A stretch of DNA of 6,305 nucleotides from Phycisphaerae bacterium (GCA_015486815.1 WFQY01000397.1:1-6305); one strand, 5' to 3'; numbered from the stretch's first letter, positions 1-5,806 are shown. Notes: generated by a model not told the origin, from the letters alone. A program made the numbers and translations.

Positions 1-654
1 TCCCCAAAACATCAAATCCACTTTTCCGCCAAGTTTACGTACCTGTGAGGTAGATAATTTACGAAGCATATCGTGCCAAATGATAGCTCGCACGCCCCGC
101 TGATTTACCTGCTCGAAAAGCGGATTCATATGTTGTAAAAACAATTCCTCCTTGCTATGGTCAGCGACATATTTTTTGCATTTAGGACAGCTACCAAGCG
201 ACCAGACCTCATCCGCTCCGAGATGAAAATATTTCAGGCCGAAAGGCAGATGTGTCTCCATAACGTCAGCTATCATATCAGATATTATTTGCGACGATTG
301 CGGATGTAATGGGCAGATGTCGCTCGGGCTGTCCTTAAGCTCACGCAGATGCTTGAATTCGTCGAGCTTGAGCAAGCTTTCAAGATGTCCGAAGGTCTGA
401 ATCAGCGGAACTACCAGCATATTAGCTTTTCGTGCCCGTTTGAGAAACTCTCTGACCGTTCCCATAGAATATGTATAATGCGCTTTCATTTGCGGAAAAT
501 GTTTGTACGGAAACGTATCTTCCCATTCGACAAGAATCGCATTTAATCCGAACGAAGCGAACACCTCGGGCAGCTCACACAGCCGAGCCGGCGTAGGAGG
601 AAGACCTTTCAAATCGAGATGTACCATTTTGTAAAATTTATTCCCTTGACCCAT
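1..654 (-). CDS. GH20 beta-N-acetylhexosaminidase, hexosaminidase D-like (3' end beyond window)
   Basis: The first 218 residues are visible and the frame is still open at the window edge. The protein resembles the catalytic barrel of glycoside hydrolase family 20, and in particular the hexosaminidase D (HEXDC) branch: VHLDLKG at 11-17, LVEWEDTFPY at 41-50, QTFGHLE at 86-92, and HLGADEVW at 144-151. D148-E149 is the expected catalytic Asp-Glu pair of substrate-assisted GH20 hydrolysis. The family removes terminal GlcNAc or GalNAc from glycans. No signal peptide is visible, so a cytoplasmic role on imported or recycled amino sugars is likely. A CPKC pair (156-159) follows the catalytic motif and could bind metal or be structural. 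The start is set by an AGGAGA Shine-Dalgarno 8 bases upstream (663-668). It begins 34 bases after purM on the same strand, so cotranscription is likely. Family assignment is confident; the exact substrate is unknown. Confidence 0.88.
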   Translation of the reverse strand, partial: MGQGNKFYKMVHLDLKGLPPTPARLCELPEVFASFGLNAILVEWEDTFPYKHFPQMKAHYTYSMGTVREFLKRARKANMLVVPLIQTFGHLESLLKLDEFKHLRELKDSPSDICPLHPQSSQIISDMIADVMETHLPFGLKYFHLGADEVWSLGSCPKCKKYVADHSKEELFLQHMNPLFEQVNQRGVRAIIWHDMLRKLSTSQVRKLGGKVDLMFWG

Positions 655-688
655 TGAATTAATCTCCTATGAAAAGCAAGAACAGATT

Positions 689-1753
689 TTATCGAAGTTC
701 AACTTGACGTTTGCCCGTGGTAATCCTTCCTATTTTATACACTGTTTCTCCCATACGTGAAAGTTGAGACGCAATGGAATCAGCGAAGGCAGGACGAACG
801 ATAAGTACCATACCGATACCCATATTGAATACCCTAAACATTTCACTTGTTTTGACCGGCCCTTTGCGTTGGATTATCTTAAAGATTTCCGGAATATGCC
901 AGCTATCGGTACGAATTATAGCACGGCGAGTTTCGGGCAGGATACGAGGAATATTTCCTACCAAACCACCACCGGTAATATGCGCAATACCACGTATGAC
1001 ACGTTTGACTTTATATCGTTTAAGAATTTTCAGAATTGAGCTGACATATATTCGCGTAGGTTTTAGTAGCTCATCTGCGACAGTACTGTTTGTTCCCTGG
1101 AGAATGTCATTGCATTTTAATTTCATTCGCTCGAATATGACTTTACGGACGAGCGTATAACCGTTACTGTGCAGGCCATTGCTCGCCAAACCGAGAATGA
1201 CATCGCCCGTCTCTATCGCACTACCTGATATTATCTTATCGCGATTGACCAGTCCGACAGCGAAACCGGAAAGGTCAAATTCGTTTGCACCATACAAGCC
1301 CGGCATTTCCGCTGTTTCTCCGCCTATGAGCGAGCAGCCAGCTTGCCGGCAACCTTCGGAAATGCCCTTCAATAATTCCACTTCACGAGACGGATTCAGT
1401 TTGCCTATCGCTAAATAATCCAAAAAGAACAACGGTTCCGCGCCGATAACGACCATATCGTTTACACTCATCGCTACCAGATCGATCCCTATTGTGTCGA
1501 ATTTTTTAGCTTGCTTGGCGATGAGTAATTTTGTTCCGACACCATCGGTACAAGCGACGAGCACCGGATTGCGATAGTTTCGGTGGAATAGATTATTGCC
1601 GGCATTCAGCTGATATAGCCCAGCAAAGCCTCCTATTCCCGAAAGCACGCCAGGTCCGTACGTCCTTCTCGCCAGTCTGCCAATCTGTTCAGTCCAGCGG
1701 TCGGCGCCATCGATATCAACACCTGCATCTTTGTATGTTATTGCCTTTGTCAT
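689..1753 (-). CDS. purM: Phosphoribosylformylglycinamidine cyclo-ligase (AIR synthetase)
   Basis: PurM converts FGAM to 5-aminoimidazole ribonucleotide with ATP, the fifth step of de novo purine synthesis, in the cytoplasm. With the start used here the protein has 354 residues, close to the usual 340-350. The N-terminal YKDAGVDID (about 7-15) is the family hallmark. CTDGVGTK (68-75), GGETAEMPG (144-152), SNGLHSNGY (191-199), LLKPTRIY (229-236), HITGGG (258-263) and FNMGIGM (309-315) follow in the correct order over both the PurM N- and C-terminal domains, with no visible lesion. An ATG at 1777 in the same frame would add eight hydrophobic residues not expected in the family. That extension would also contain the TATAAT box at 1761-1766, so 1753 is preferred. 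No Shine-Dalgarno is visible at either ATG. It is followed closely by the GH20 gene and is divergent from the ferredoxin gene. Confidence 0.96.
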   Translation of the reverse strand: MTKAITYKDAGVDIDGADRWTEQIGRLARRTYGPGVLSGIGGFAGLYQLNAGNNLFHRNYRNPVLVACTDGVGTKLLIAKQAKKFDTIGIDLVAMSVNDMVVIGAEPLFFLDYLAIGKLNPSREVELLKGISEGCRQAGCSLIGGETAEMPGLYGANEFDLSGFAVGLVNRDKIISGSAIETGDVILGLASNGLHSNGYTLVRKVIFERMKLKCNDILQGTNSTVADELLKPTRIYVSSILKILKRYKVKRVIRGIAHITGGGLVGNIPRILPETRRAIIRTDSWHIPEIFKIIQRKGPVKTSEMFRVFNMGIGMVLIVRPAFADSIASQLSRMGETVYKIGRITTGKRQVELR

Positions 1754-1760
1754 CGTCAAC

Positions 1761-1788
1761 ATTATAAACATCAGCATAGCTGGTGCAA
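1761..1788 (-). promoter_or_regulatory. Putative purM promoter giving a leaderless mRNA
   Basis: On the minus strand a perfect TATAAT lies at 1761-1766, with a poor -35 match TTGCAC at 1783-1788 and a 16-base spacer. Only seven bases separate the -10 box from the A of the purM ATG at 1753. Transcription would therefore begin at or within a base or two of the start codon. The lack of any Shine-Dalgarno there agrees with leaderless initiation. The -35 is weak, so this remains a prediction. Confidence 0.5.
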
Positions 1789-1843
1789 ATCAAAATCTTA
1801 CGTCAAAGCCGATATGGTGGTTAATAGATATGGAATACGGAAA

Positions 1844-1854
1844 TTGATTATCAA
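1844..1854. repeat. Short inverted repeat upstream of the ferredoxin promoter
   Basis: TTGAT-T-ATCAA is a perfect 5-base inverted repeat with one central base. It ends six bases before the -35 hexamer of the ferredoxin promoter, which is a usual place for an activator site. The half-sites equal those of FNR/CRP-type regulators, but the centre is one base instead of four, so no regulator can be named. Chance occurrence in AT-rich DNA is possible. Confidence 0.3.
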
Positions 1855-1860
1855 AAATAG

Positions 1861-1889
1861 TTGAAGTTTTATATCTTTGTGCATATAAT
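1861..1889 (+). promoter_or_regulatory. Sigma70-type promoter of the ferredoxin gene
   Basis: TTGAAG at 1861-1866, a 17-base spacer, and a perfect TATAAT at 1884-1889 form a good housekeeping promoter. Transcription should start near 1896, giving a leader of about 50 bases before the ATG at 1947. This lies downstream of an alternative ATG at 1902 only by implication: the 1902 start would leave almost no leader and no ribosome site. Confidence 0.75.
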
Positions 1890-1933
1890 TCACGTTTCGT
1901 ATTGGTATTTCGATTTGTGTTGTTCTATTTTTT

Positions 1934-1939
1934 AAGGAG
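1934..1939 (+). promoter_or_regulatory. Shine-Dalgarno that fixes the ferredoxin start
   Basis: AAGGAG sits seven bases before the ATG at 1947. It selects this ATG over the in-frame ATG at 1902, whose extra 15 residues (MVFRFVLFYFLRSKI) have no counterpart in small bacterial ferredoxins. Confidence 0.85.
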
Positions 1940-1946
1940 CAAGATT

Positions 1947-2123
1947 ATGCCAGCACAAGTAGATAGGGAAAAATGTACCGGCTGTGAAGCATGTGTTTCC
2001 GCATGTCCTTCCGAAGCAATTTCCATGGTTGACGATAAGGCACAGGTTGACCCGGGCACCTGTACCGATTGCGGAATATGCGTGGACGAATGTCCGGTAG
2101 AAGCAATTTCGATGGTTGACTAA
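1947..2123 (+). CDS. Small 2[4Fe-4S] bacterial-type ferredoxin
   Basis: This 58-residue soluble electron carrier holds two C-x2-C-x2-C-x3-CP cluster motifs: Cys 10, 13, 16, 20 and Cys 39, 42, 45, 49. As in the family, the last Cys of each motif most likely ligates the cluster built on the other motif. Length and layout match clostridial-type low-potential ferredoxins of about 55-60 residues, used in anaerobic redox reactions with partners such as pyruvate:ferredoxin oxidoreductase or hydrogenase. The partner is not identifiable here because it stands alone, with its own promoter upstream and a terminator downstream. The two halves are an evident 29-residue duplication, each ending in EAISMVD, and the DNA of these ends is nearly identical. 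It suggests an anaerobic or facultative host. The start is set by the AAGGAG site. Confidence 0.95.
   Translation: MPAQVDREKCTGCEACVSACPSEAISMVDDKAQVDPGTCTDCGICVDECPVEAISMVD
2004..2120 (+). repeat. Internal 87-base direct repeat within the ferredoxin gene
   Basis: The segment 2013-2033 recurs at 2100-2120 with 20 of 21 bases identical; both encode EAISMVD. Extending back to the shared TGTCC (2004 and 2091), 25 of 30 bases agree. A further TGTACCG pair at 1974 and 2061 has the same 87-base (29-codon) offset. The repeat unit is therefore the half-ferredoxin module. Confidence 0.85.
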
Positions 2124-2143
2124 CGGTTACGCTTATTGCAGGT

Positions 2144-2188
2144 AAATTTCAGCTCCTGTCGATAACATCGGCAGGAGCTGAAAATTTT
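2144..2188. terminator. Hairpin terminator, probably bidirectional
   Basis: The 12-base arm at 2147-2158 is perfectly complementary to 2172-2183 (core CAGCTCCTG / CAGGAGCTG), and the stem can continue inward through a G-U pair and two C-G pairs. It is followed by TTTT at 2185-2188 on the plus strand and by an A/T-rich flank on the minus strand. It lies between the convergent ferredoxin and prepilin-like genes, so it can stop transcription from both sides. Confidence 0.85.
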
Positions 2189-2248
2189 AACTCACTTGTA
2201 TTTCGTGCCAAATATCGGGATACACAAAAATCTTTGCGAATAACAGAC

Positions 2249-2893
2249 TTAATGAACAAACTCCACCACATAATGCATGTTTGAATCGTCTTGTGCCCGA
2301 TTTGGTCCTACGGTTTGTGCAAAAACCATTGGAACTACGTGCCCATCGACCAATAAATAGTTTGAAACTTTTCCGTGCCTATCCTTTTTTATTAAACCTT
2401 CCCATATGTTAACCGGCTTCCAAGCAGGATAACCCTGATGCGTAAGAGCTTCGTCCGTATCACCTCGTTCAGAAACAATTATCTTAAATGAAGGCCGTTC
2501 AACAGCTGTAAGCTGTTTGCCAAATGCAAACATACCATTAAATATGTAACTCTCCACTCCATTTTCTGTCCGGTGTGGGTCTTCAGGACAGTAAAGATAT
2601 TCTTTATGGAGGCCGTATGGCTCGAGCCATTCCCACCATTCTTTGCCATCTCTTGGGGGCTGAGGATGAGTGTAATCAGTTCCATGTACAAGCGGCGCAT
2701 AGCCATAATTATCATTGGCATAAAGCCATAATCCTATACCAGCCTGCCGTAGGTTAGAAGCACATAGAGTTTGCCTTGCTGATGCCCGTGCTTTTGCAAG
2801 TGAAGGCAACAAAATTGACACTAAAACAGCGATAATAGCCACTACAACCAAAAGCTCAATCAAAGTAAAACCGCGAGTCATTTGTTTGTGCAT
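2249..2893 (-). CDS. Type IV prepilin-like protein (type II secretion/pseudopilin family, H-X9-DG type)
   Basis: The 214-residue protein starts with a short basic leader ending RG|FTLIELL. Prepilin peptidase should cut after G8 and methylate F9; E13 is the conserved Glu at mature position 5. A hydrophobic helix (about 9-30) and LLPSLAKARASAR continue as in the pilin N-terminal stalk. The globular part has SNLRQAGIGLWLYANDNYG (46-64) and a C-terminal H173-X9-D183-G184 motif, typical of the expanded planctomycete pseudopilin-like (DUF1559-related) proteins. They are membrane anchored and exported; the precise role is mostly unknown. AGGAG at 2903-2907, nine bases upstream, supports the start at 2893 over the ATG at 2881. 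The gene stands alone with its own promoter, so it is not part of a visible pilus or secretion operon. Confidence 0.9.
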   Translation of the reverse strand: MHKQMTRGFTLIELLVVVAIIAVLVSILLPSLAKARASARQTLCASNLRQAGIGLWLYANDNYGYAPLVHGTDYTHPQPPRDGKEWWEWLEPYGLHKEYLYCPEDPHRTENGVESYIFNGMFAFGKQLTAVERPSFKIIVSERGDTDEALTHQGYPAWKPVNIWEGLIKKDRHGKVSNYLLVDGHVVPMVFAQTVGPNRAQDDSNMHYVVEFVH

Positions 2894-2933
2894 AGTTAGA
2901 TTCTCCTTTCTAAATGTTACAATTCTAGTTAGC

Positions 2934-2956
2934 TATTACTGCAGTAATAAATTACT
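2934..2956. repeat. Three alternating ATTACT/AGTAAT half-sites in the prepilin leader
   Basis: ATTACT (2935-2940), AGTAAT (2943-2948) and ATTACT (2951-2956) follow each other at exact 8-base steps with alternating orientation. The first two form the perfect 16-base palindrome TATTACTGCAGTAATA (2934-2949); the last two form a second inverted repeat around AA. The array lies about 45 bases downstream of the predicted transcription start and about 30 bases before the Shine-Dalgarno. It could be a repressor operator, or two mutually exclusive RNA hairpins in the leader. Confidence 0.6.
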
Positions 2957-3001
2957 AAGCCATTTGGGGTGAGGCTGTAAGGTATACAGGCCTCTCTTTT
3001 A

Positions 3002-3030
3002 AATATACTTACATATACGGAAACCGTCAA
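3002..3030 (-). promoter_or_regulatory. Strong sigma70-type promoter of the prepilin-like gene
   Basis: On the minus strand TTGACG (3025-3030, five of six consensus bases), a 17-base spacer and TATATT (3002-3007, five of six) make a near-consensus promoter. Immediately upstream, 3035-3047 is all A/T with a run of seven T on the coding strand, like an UP element. The start would fall near 2995, leaving a leader of about 100 bases. Confidence 0.8.
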
Positions 3031-3086
3031 GGGATTTAAAAAAATTTAACAATTTATTGTATCTTATATTATCACGGTTTTGCTCT

Positions 3087-3815
3087 TTATAGCAGTCTGC
3101 CACCATCGATAACAATAATTTGGCCTGTCATATATCTGTTAGTAATAACGCTGATTACCGTTTGCGCTATTTCTTCGGGATAGCCACACCTGCCTAACGG
3201 TATTCTGCCCATAATTGTCTTTCGTTTACTATCGTCAACGTCAGCGGGAAAATCGATAATTCCGGGGGCTATCGCATTTACGGTAGTATCGGGGGCGAAA
3301 GTCTCCGCGAGAGCTTTAGTCAGACCAATCAGACCCGATTTAGCGACACTATAAGCAATGAAATTTGCTTTCGGGCGGAGAGCCCAAATGTCAGCTATAT
3401 TGACAATCGCACCGGATAGATTATGAAAATTCTCCGACAACGCACGAGCAAGCTTGAACGGAACAGTAATATTCAGCTCAAGCATCTCATTCCAAAGATT
3501 GTCATCGGTCTTATCTATCGTAGCGAATGTAAACCGCGAAGCAGCGTTAATTAGAATATCGACTCTGCCAAAATCGGATAAGACCTGTTGTGCCAATTCT
3601 TCCGGTGAAGTTGATTCGAGCAAATCAAATCGGTAAAGCTTACTTTTGGCACCGAGTGATTTGAGTTTCTCGTTTAGCTCATTCGCCTGTGCATCATTAT
3701 TATGATAATGAAGTGCGAGTTCAGCTCCTTCGATAGCAAGATGATGGGTAATCACTTGTGTAAGCTTGCTGGTCGCACCGGTAATCAAAACGATTTTATT
3801 TTTCAGTCCATACAT
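3087..3815 (-). CDS. Short-chain dehydrogenase/reductase, pteridine-reductase-like
   Basis: A 242-residue SDR with a single Rossmann domain. TGATSKLTQ (12-20) is the dinucleotide loop, LHYHNNDAQANEL (35-47) closely resembles the NADPH-binding region of PTR1-type pteridine reductases, NAAS (90-93) is the NAG-equivalent motif, N115 is the structural Asn, and MTGQIIVIDGG (229-239) is the usual C-terminal strand. In place of the classical Ser-Tyr-Lys the residues are D142-Y155-K159, the triad and spacing of PTR1. These enzymes reduce pterins or folates with NADPH; the substrate here is inferred only. Unusually the last glycine of the cofactor loop is T19. It begins eight bases after the anti-sigma gene, with only a weak AAGAAA site, so translation may depend on coupling. 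Membership in SDR is firm; pteridine activity is likely but unproven. Confidence 0.88.
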   Translation of the reverse strand: MYGLKNKIVLITGATSKLTQVITHHLAIEGAELALHYHNNDAQANELNEKLKSLGAKSKLYRFDLLESTSPEELAQQVLSDFGRVDILINAASRFTFATIDKTDDNLWNEMLELNITVPFKLARALSENFHNLSGAIVNIADIWALRPKANFIAYSVAKSGLIGLTKALAETFAPDTTVNAIAPGIIDFPADVDDSKRKTIMGRIPLGRCGYPEEIAQTVISVITNRYMTGQIIVIDGGRLL

Positions 3816-3823
3816 ATTATTTC

Positions 3824-5074
3824 TTATTTCGGCTTGGTAGTTGTCAATGTCCGCTTTAGCAGCTTAAACGTCGGTTTGGTAGTTTGTGTAGTCGCAGTTA
3901 TAATATGGCGTTCTTTCTGTAAAACGATAAGAATAGGAATCAATTGTGCATTAGTATTACGCGTAGTCGCTTGTGCTTGTGTGGTAGTTACAGCTGAACT
4001 TGTCGCAACGCTGGTGGTAGTAACCCTTGCTCGCGGTGATAAGCCGAGTGAAAAATAGTCAGCTATCTTATCTATAATATTACCGTAATCAGCTAATATT
4101 TTGTTATCTTCGTTATGTTTGCTCTTCAGGAAATTTTCGAGTGGTTTTGACATTGTCAGTTTGGCATTGTCCATTTGTTCAGCTAACAGCTCAGCATATA
4201 TTTTTCTGACCTTATCCGATCGTGCTAATATTAAAATTTCGGCATAATGCGAATCATCGGAAATTTCATAATACTTGGCGGAATAAAACCAACTTCGTTT
4301 GTGTCTGATAGTTTTTTCCACTTCCAACCGCTCGATAGGTAATATTTTTTCAGATACCAGAAACTCTGTAAGTTGTTCTTTTATCAACATAAGCACAGGC
4401 ATATCCGCGCAAATTGCAATCTTCCACGGTACGATTTTCGTAAGCGACTTAGGAGAACTGCCAGTGAAATCGTATGATTTGTACGTGGGTCTAACAGCTA
4501 ATTTCGCAACGGGAGATTTGAATATTTTTTTTGCTTCTTTTAATTTTGACTGCTGCTGTAGCAACTGCGGTTGTTCGGTAGCAAATTTTTTTTGCGGTAA
4601 GTTTTCGCTAAAAGTGTTTCTATGTGCTTTGCGATATAATATCGACGGTGCTTTATGTCTCGGCGGAGGCGGCAACACGTTCACATTATAGGATTTTTCC
4701 CTCGCGGTAAAGTGTGTTACCACAAAGATGGTTGACACCGCCAGGACTATCATAGCAGCAGCTGACGCAACTTTCAGAAATTTTACCCACAATGGCGAAG
4801 CTGGCCTTGCCAAAAGGTCGAGTCCGTCGAGAAGATTGTTCCTTTCCGCATTCGCCATCACCATCGAAGCGATATCAGCTGGACAGGTATGCCTATCCGA
4901 TGCCATCATCTCCTTTATACGATTATACTGCTCGAATCTGGCTTTGCAGACTTTGCATTGCTGAAGATGTTTTTCGAGTTCGTCAGTCTGTTCTTCATCA
5001 AGTTGGCCGTCGATATAAGCGGATATCAGCTCCGCCCATTGCATACACATATTGTCGTCTTTTTTATGTGTCAT
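3824..5074 (-). CDS. Zinc-finger membrane anti-sigma factor with large unrecognised C-terminal part
   Basis: With the ATG at 5074 the protein has 416 residues. An anti-sigma zinc finger lies near the N-terminus: C10, then H36-x3-C40-x2-C43, within the helical segment ELISAYIDGQLDEEQ. One hydrophobic helix (about 101-120) should cross the membrane, placing the zinc finger in the cytoplasm, where it would hold the sigma factor. A basic, Pro/Gln-rich linker with PPPP (135-138) follows, then an alpha/beta-looking domain (about 214-345) that I do not recognise. The end (351-416) is Thr-rich (TTT, TTKP, TTTKP). It overlaps the sigma gene by 11 bases, typical of coupled sigma/anti-sigma pairs. An in-frame ATG at 5107 would enlarge the overlap without a better ribosome site. 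It is much longer than the usual 80-250 residue anti-sigma factors, so the outer part may be the signal sensor. Confidence 0.85.
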   Translation of the reverse strand: MTHKKDDNMCMQWAELISAYIDGQLDEEQTDELEKHLQQCKVCKARFEQYNRIKEMMASDRHTCPADIASMVMANAERNNLLDGLDLLARPASPLWVKFLKVASAAAMIVLAVSTIFVVTHFTAREKSYNVNVLPPPPRHKAPSILYRKAHRNTFSENLPQKKFATEQPQLLQQQSKLKEAKKIFKSPVAKLAVRPTYKSYDFTGSSPKSLTKIVPWKIAICADMPVLMLIKEQLTEFLVSEKILPIERLEVEKTIRHKRSWFYSAKYYEISDDSHYAEILILARSDKVRKIYAELLAEQMDNAKLTMSKPLENFLKSKHNEDNKILADYGNIIDKIADYFSLGLSPRARVTTTSVATSSAVTTTQAQATTRNTNAQLIPILIVLQKERHIITATTQTTKPTFKLLKRTLTTTKPK

Positions 5075-5675
5075 CTGTGTTTTCCGTATTTTCCTCAAGC
5101 TTATCAAACATCAACTCACGCAATTTTTCTCGAGCACGAAATAATCTGCTCTTGACGGTACCCTCGGAAATTTTCAAAACCTGTGCGATTTCAGCGTAAC
5201 TGAGATTTTGCTGGTTTTTCAACAGCAGAATCTGCTTGTGTTCGTTATCGAGCATATCAATCGAACGCCAAAGCAGCTCGGTAAGCTCGCGAACTTCAGC
5301 CTGCTTAGCAGGATTAGCGTCCATCAGCGACCGTGCCTGCGAACCAAGTAAGAGATTTTGCATATTTTCTATCGTTTGGTGATGATGTTGCTCTCTGCTA
5401 CGCCAACTATTCGTACAATTTATCAATATCCGCACCAGCCAAGTATAAAATTGCGAATTACCGTGAAACTGGTCTATTCCCTTCAGCGCTCTCATAAACG
5501 TTTCCTGAACAAGCTCGCTGGCTGTCTCCGAATCATTGACAAATCTATAAGCTAAACTGTATAATCTGTCCTGATATCGCTCGGTAAGCTCAGCGAAAAG
5601 AGCTGTTTGCCCGTTCTGAATCTTGCGAATCAAAACATTCTCATCAAAAGTAAGTTTCGCTTTGGCGATGTTCAC
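5064..5675 (-). CDS. ECF-subfamily RNA polymerase sigma factor (RpoE-like)
   Basis: The 203-residue protein has the two-domain ECF layout. Sigma region 2 (about 25-94) contains LFAELTERYQDRLYSLAYRF, the ELVQETFMRAL helix (54-64) and FYTWLVRILINCTNSWR (76-92). Region 4 (about 134-188) carries the helix-turn-helix LSYAEIAQVLKISEGTVKSR followed by LFRAREKLRELM. There is no region 1.1 or 3. It directs core polymerase to promoters of a stress or surface regulon. The start codon is GTG: no ATG is suitably placed, and GGAG lies ten bases upstream. The overlapping next gene is its likely cognate anti-sigma factor, and an RpoE-type promoter directly in front suggests positive autoregulation. The acidic, polar tail (EENTENTDDT) is unremarkable. 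The inducing signal and the exact ECF group cannot be told. Confidence 0.94.
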   Translation of the reverse strand: MNIAKAKLTFDENVLIRKIQNGQTALFAELTERYQDRLYSLAYRFVNDSETASELVQETFMRALKGIDQFHGNSQFYTWLVRILINCTNSWRSREQHHHQTIENMQNLLLGSQARSLMDANPAKQAEVRELTELLWRSIDMLDNEHKQILLLKNQQNLSYAEIAQVLKISEGTVKSRLFRAREKLRELMFDKLEENTENTDDT

Positions 5676-5685
5676 TTATTCGGGA

Positions 5686-5689
5686 CTCC
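5686..5689 (-). promoter_or_regulatory. Shine-Dalgarno that supports the GTG start of the sigma gene
   Basis: GGAG on the minus strand lies ten bases before the GTG at 5675. It would sit almost at the 5' end of an mRNA started from the ECF promoter, giving a leader of only about 15 bases. Confidence 0.65.
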
Positions 5690-5696
5690 GTAAATA

Positions 5697-5724
5697 TTAG
5701 ACAACTATTTTGCCTCTTTGTTCC
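5697..5724 (-). promoter_or_regulatory. ECF-type (RpoE-like) promoter of the sigma/anti-sigma/SDR operon
   Basis: On the minus strand GGAACAA (5718-5724) and TCTAA (5697-5701, preceded by G to give GTCTAA) are separated by 16 bases. This matches the known RpoE-type layout of GGAACTT, about 16 bases, TCTAA. The initiation point would be near 5690, just in front of the GGAG site. The position directly ahead of an ECF sigma gene points to autoregulation, a common feature of such operons. No housekeeping promoter of comparable quality is seen in the 131-base gap. Confidence 0.65.
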
Positions 5725-5806
5725 GCAATATTTTATCATAAATAGTAAATAATATCTATAACGGGTATATTGGAGACGAGAGGAATATGTGAGATGAGGA
5801 AGTTTG

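Noticed and set aside
349..546. Plus-strand open frame opposite the GH20 gene
   Set aside because: It lies antisense to a clearly conserved GH20 sequence, has no ribosome site and no recognisable domain.
774..1160. Plus-strand open frames opposite purM
   Set aside because: They overlap fully conserved PurM coding sequence and show no family resemblance of their own.
1811..1833. GATATGG direct repeat (1811-1817 and 1827-1833) between purM and the ferredoxin gene
   Set aside because: Only seven bases in AT-rich DNA; not placed convincingly for either promoter.
1844..1857. FNR binding site ahead of the ferredoxin gene
   Set aside because: FNR needs TTGAT and ATCAA separated by four bases; here there is one, so the half-sites would face the wrong helical phase.
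1902..1946. N-terminal extension of the ferredoxin with a hydrophobic leader
   Set aside because: The 1902 ATG has no Shine-Dalgarno and lies about six bases from the predicted transcription start, while the ATG at 1947 has AAGGAG and gives the normal family length.
3038..3060. Terminator after the SDR gene (ACAA/TTGT hairpin followed by seven T on the minus strand)
   Set aside because: The stem is only four or five A/T-rich pairs and too weak; the T run is better explained as an UP-like element of the next promoter. Read-through into the prepilin gene is possible.
4299..4691. Plus-strand 130-codon open frame opposite the anti-sigma gene
   Set aside because: The Cys/Phe-rich composition is what antisense of Lys/Gln-rich coding sequence produces; no ribosome site or promoter is seen.
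5735..5740. Housekeeping promoter for the sigma gene using TATGAT as -10
   Set aside because: No acceptable -35 hexamer at 16-18 bases upstream in this AT-rich stretch; the ECF-type pair closer to the gene fits better.
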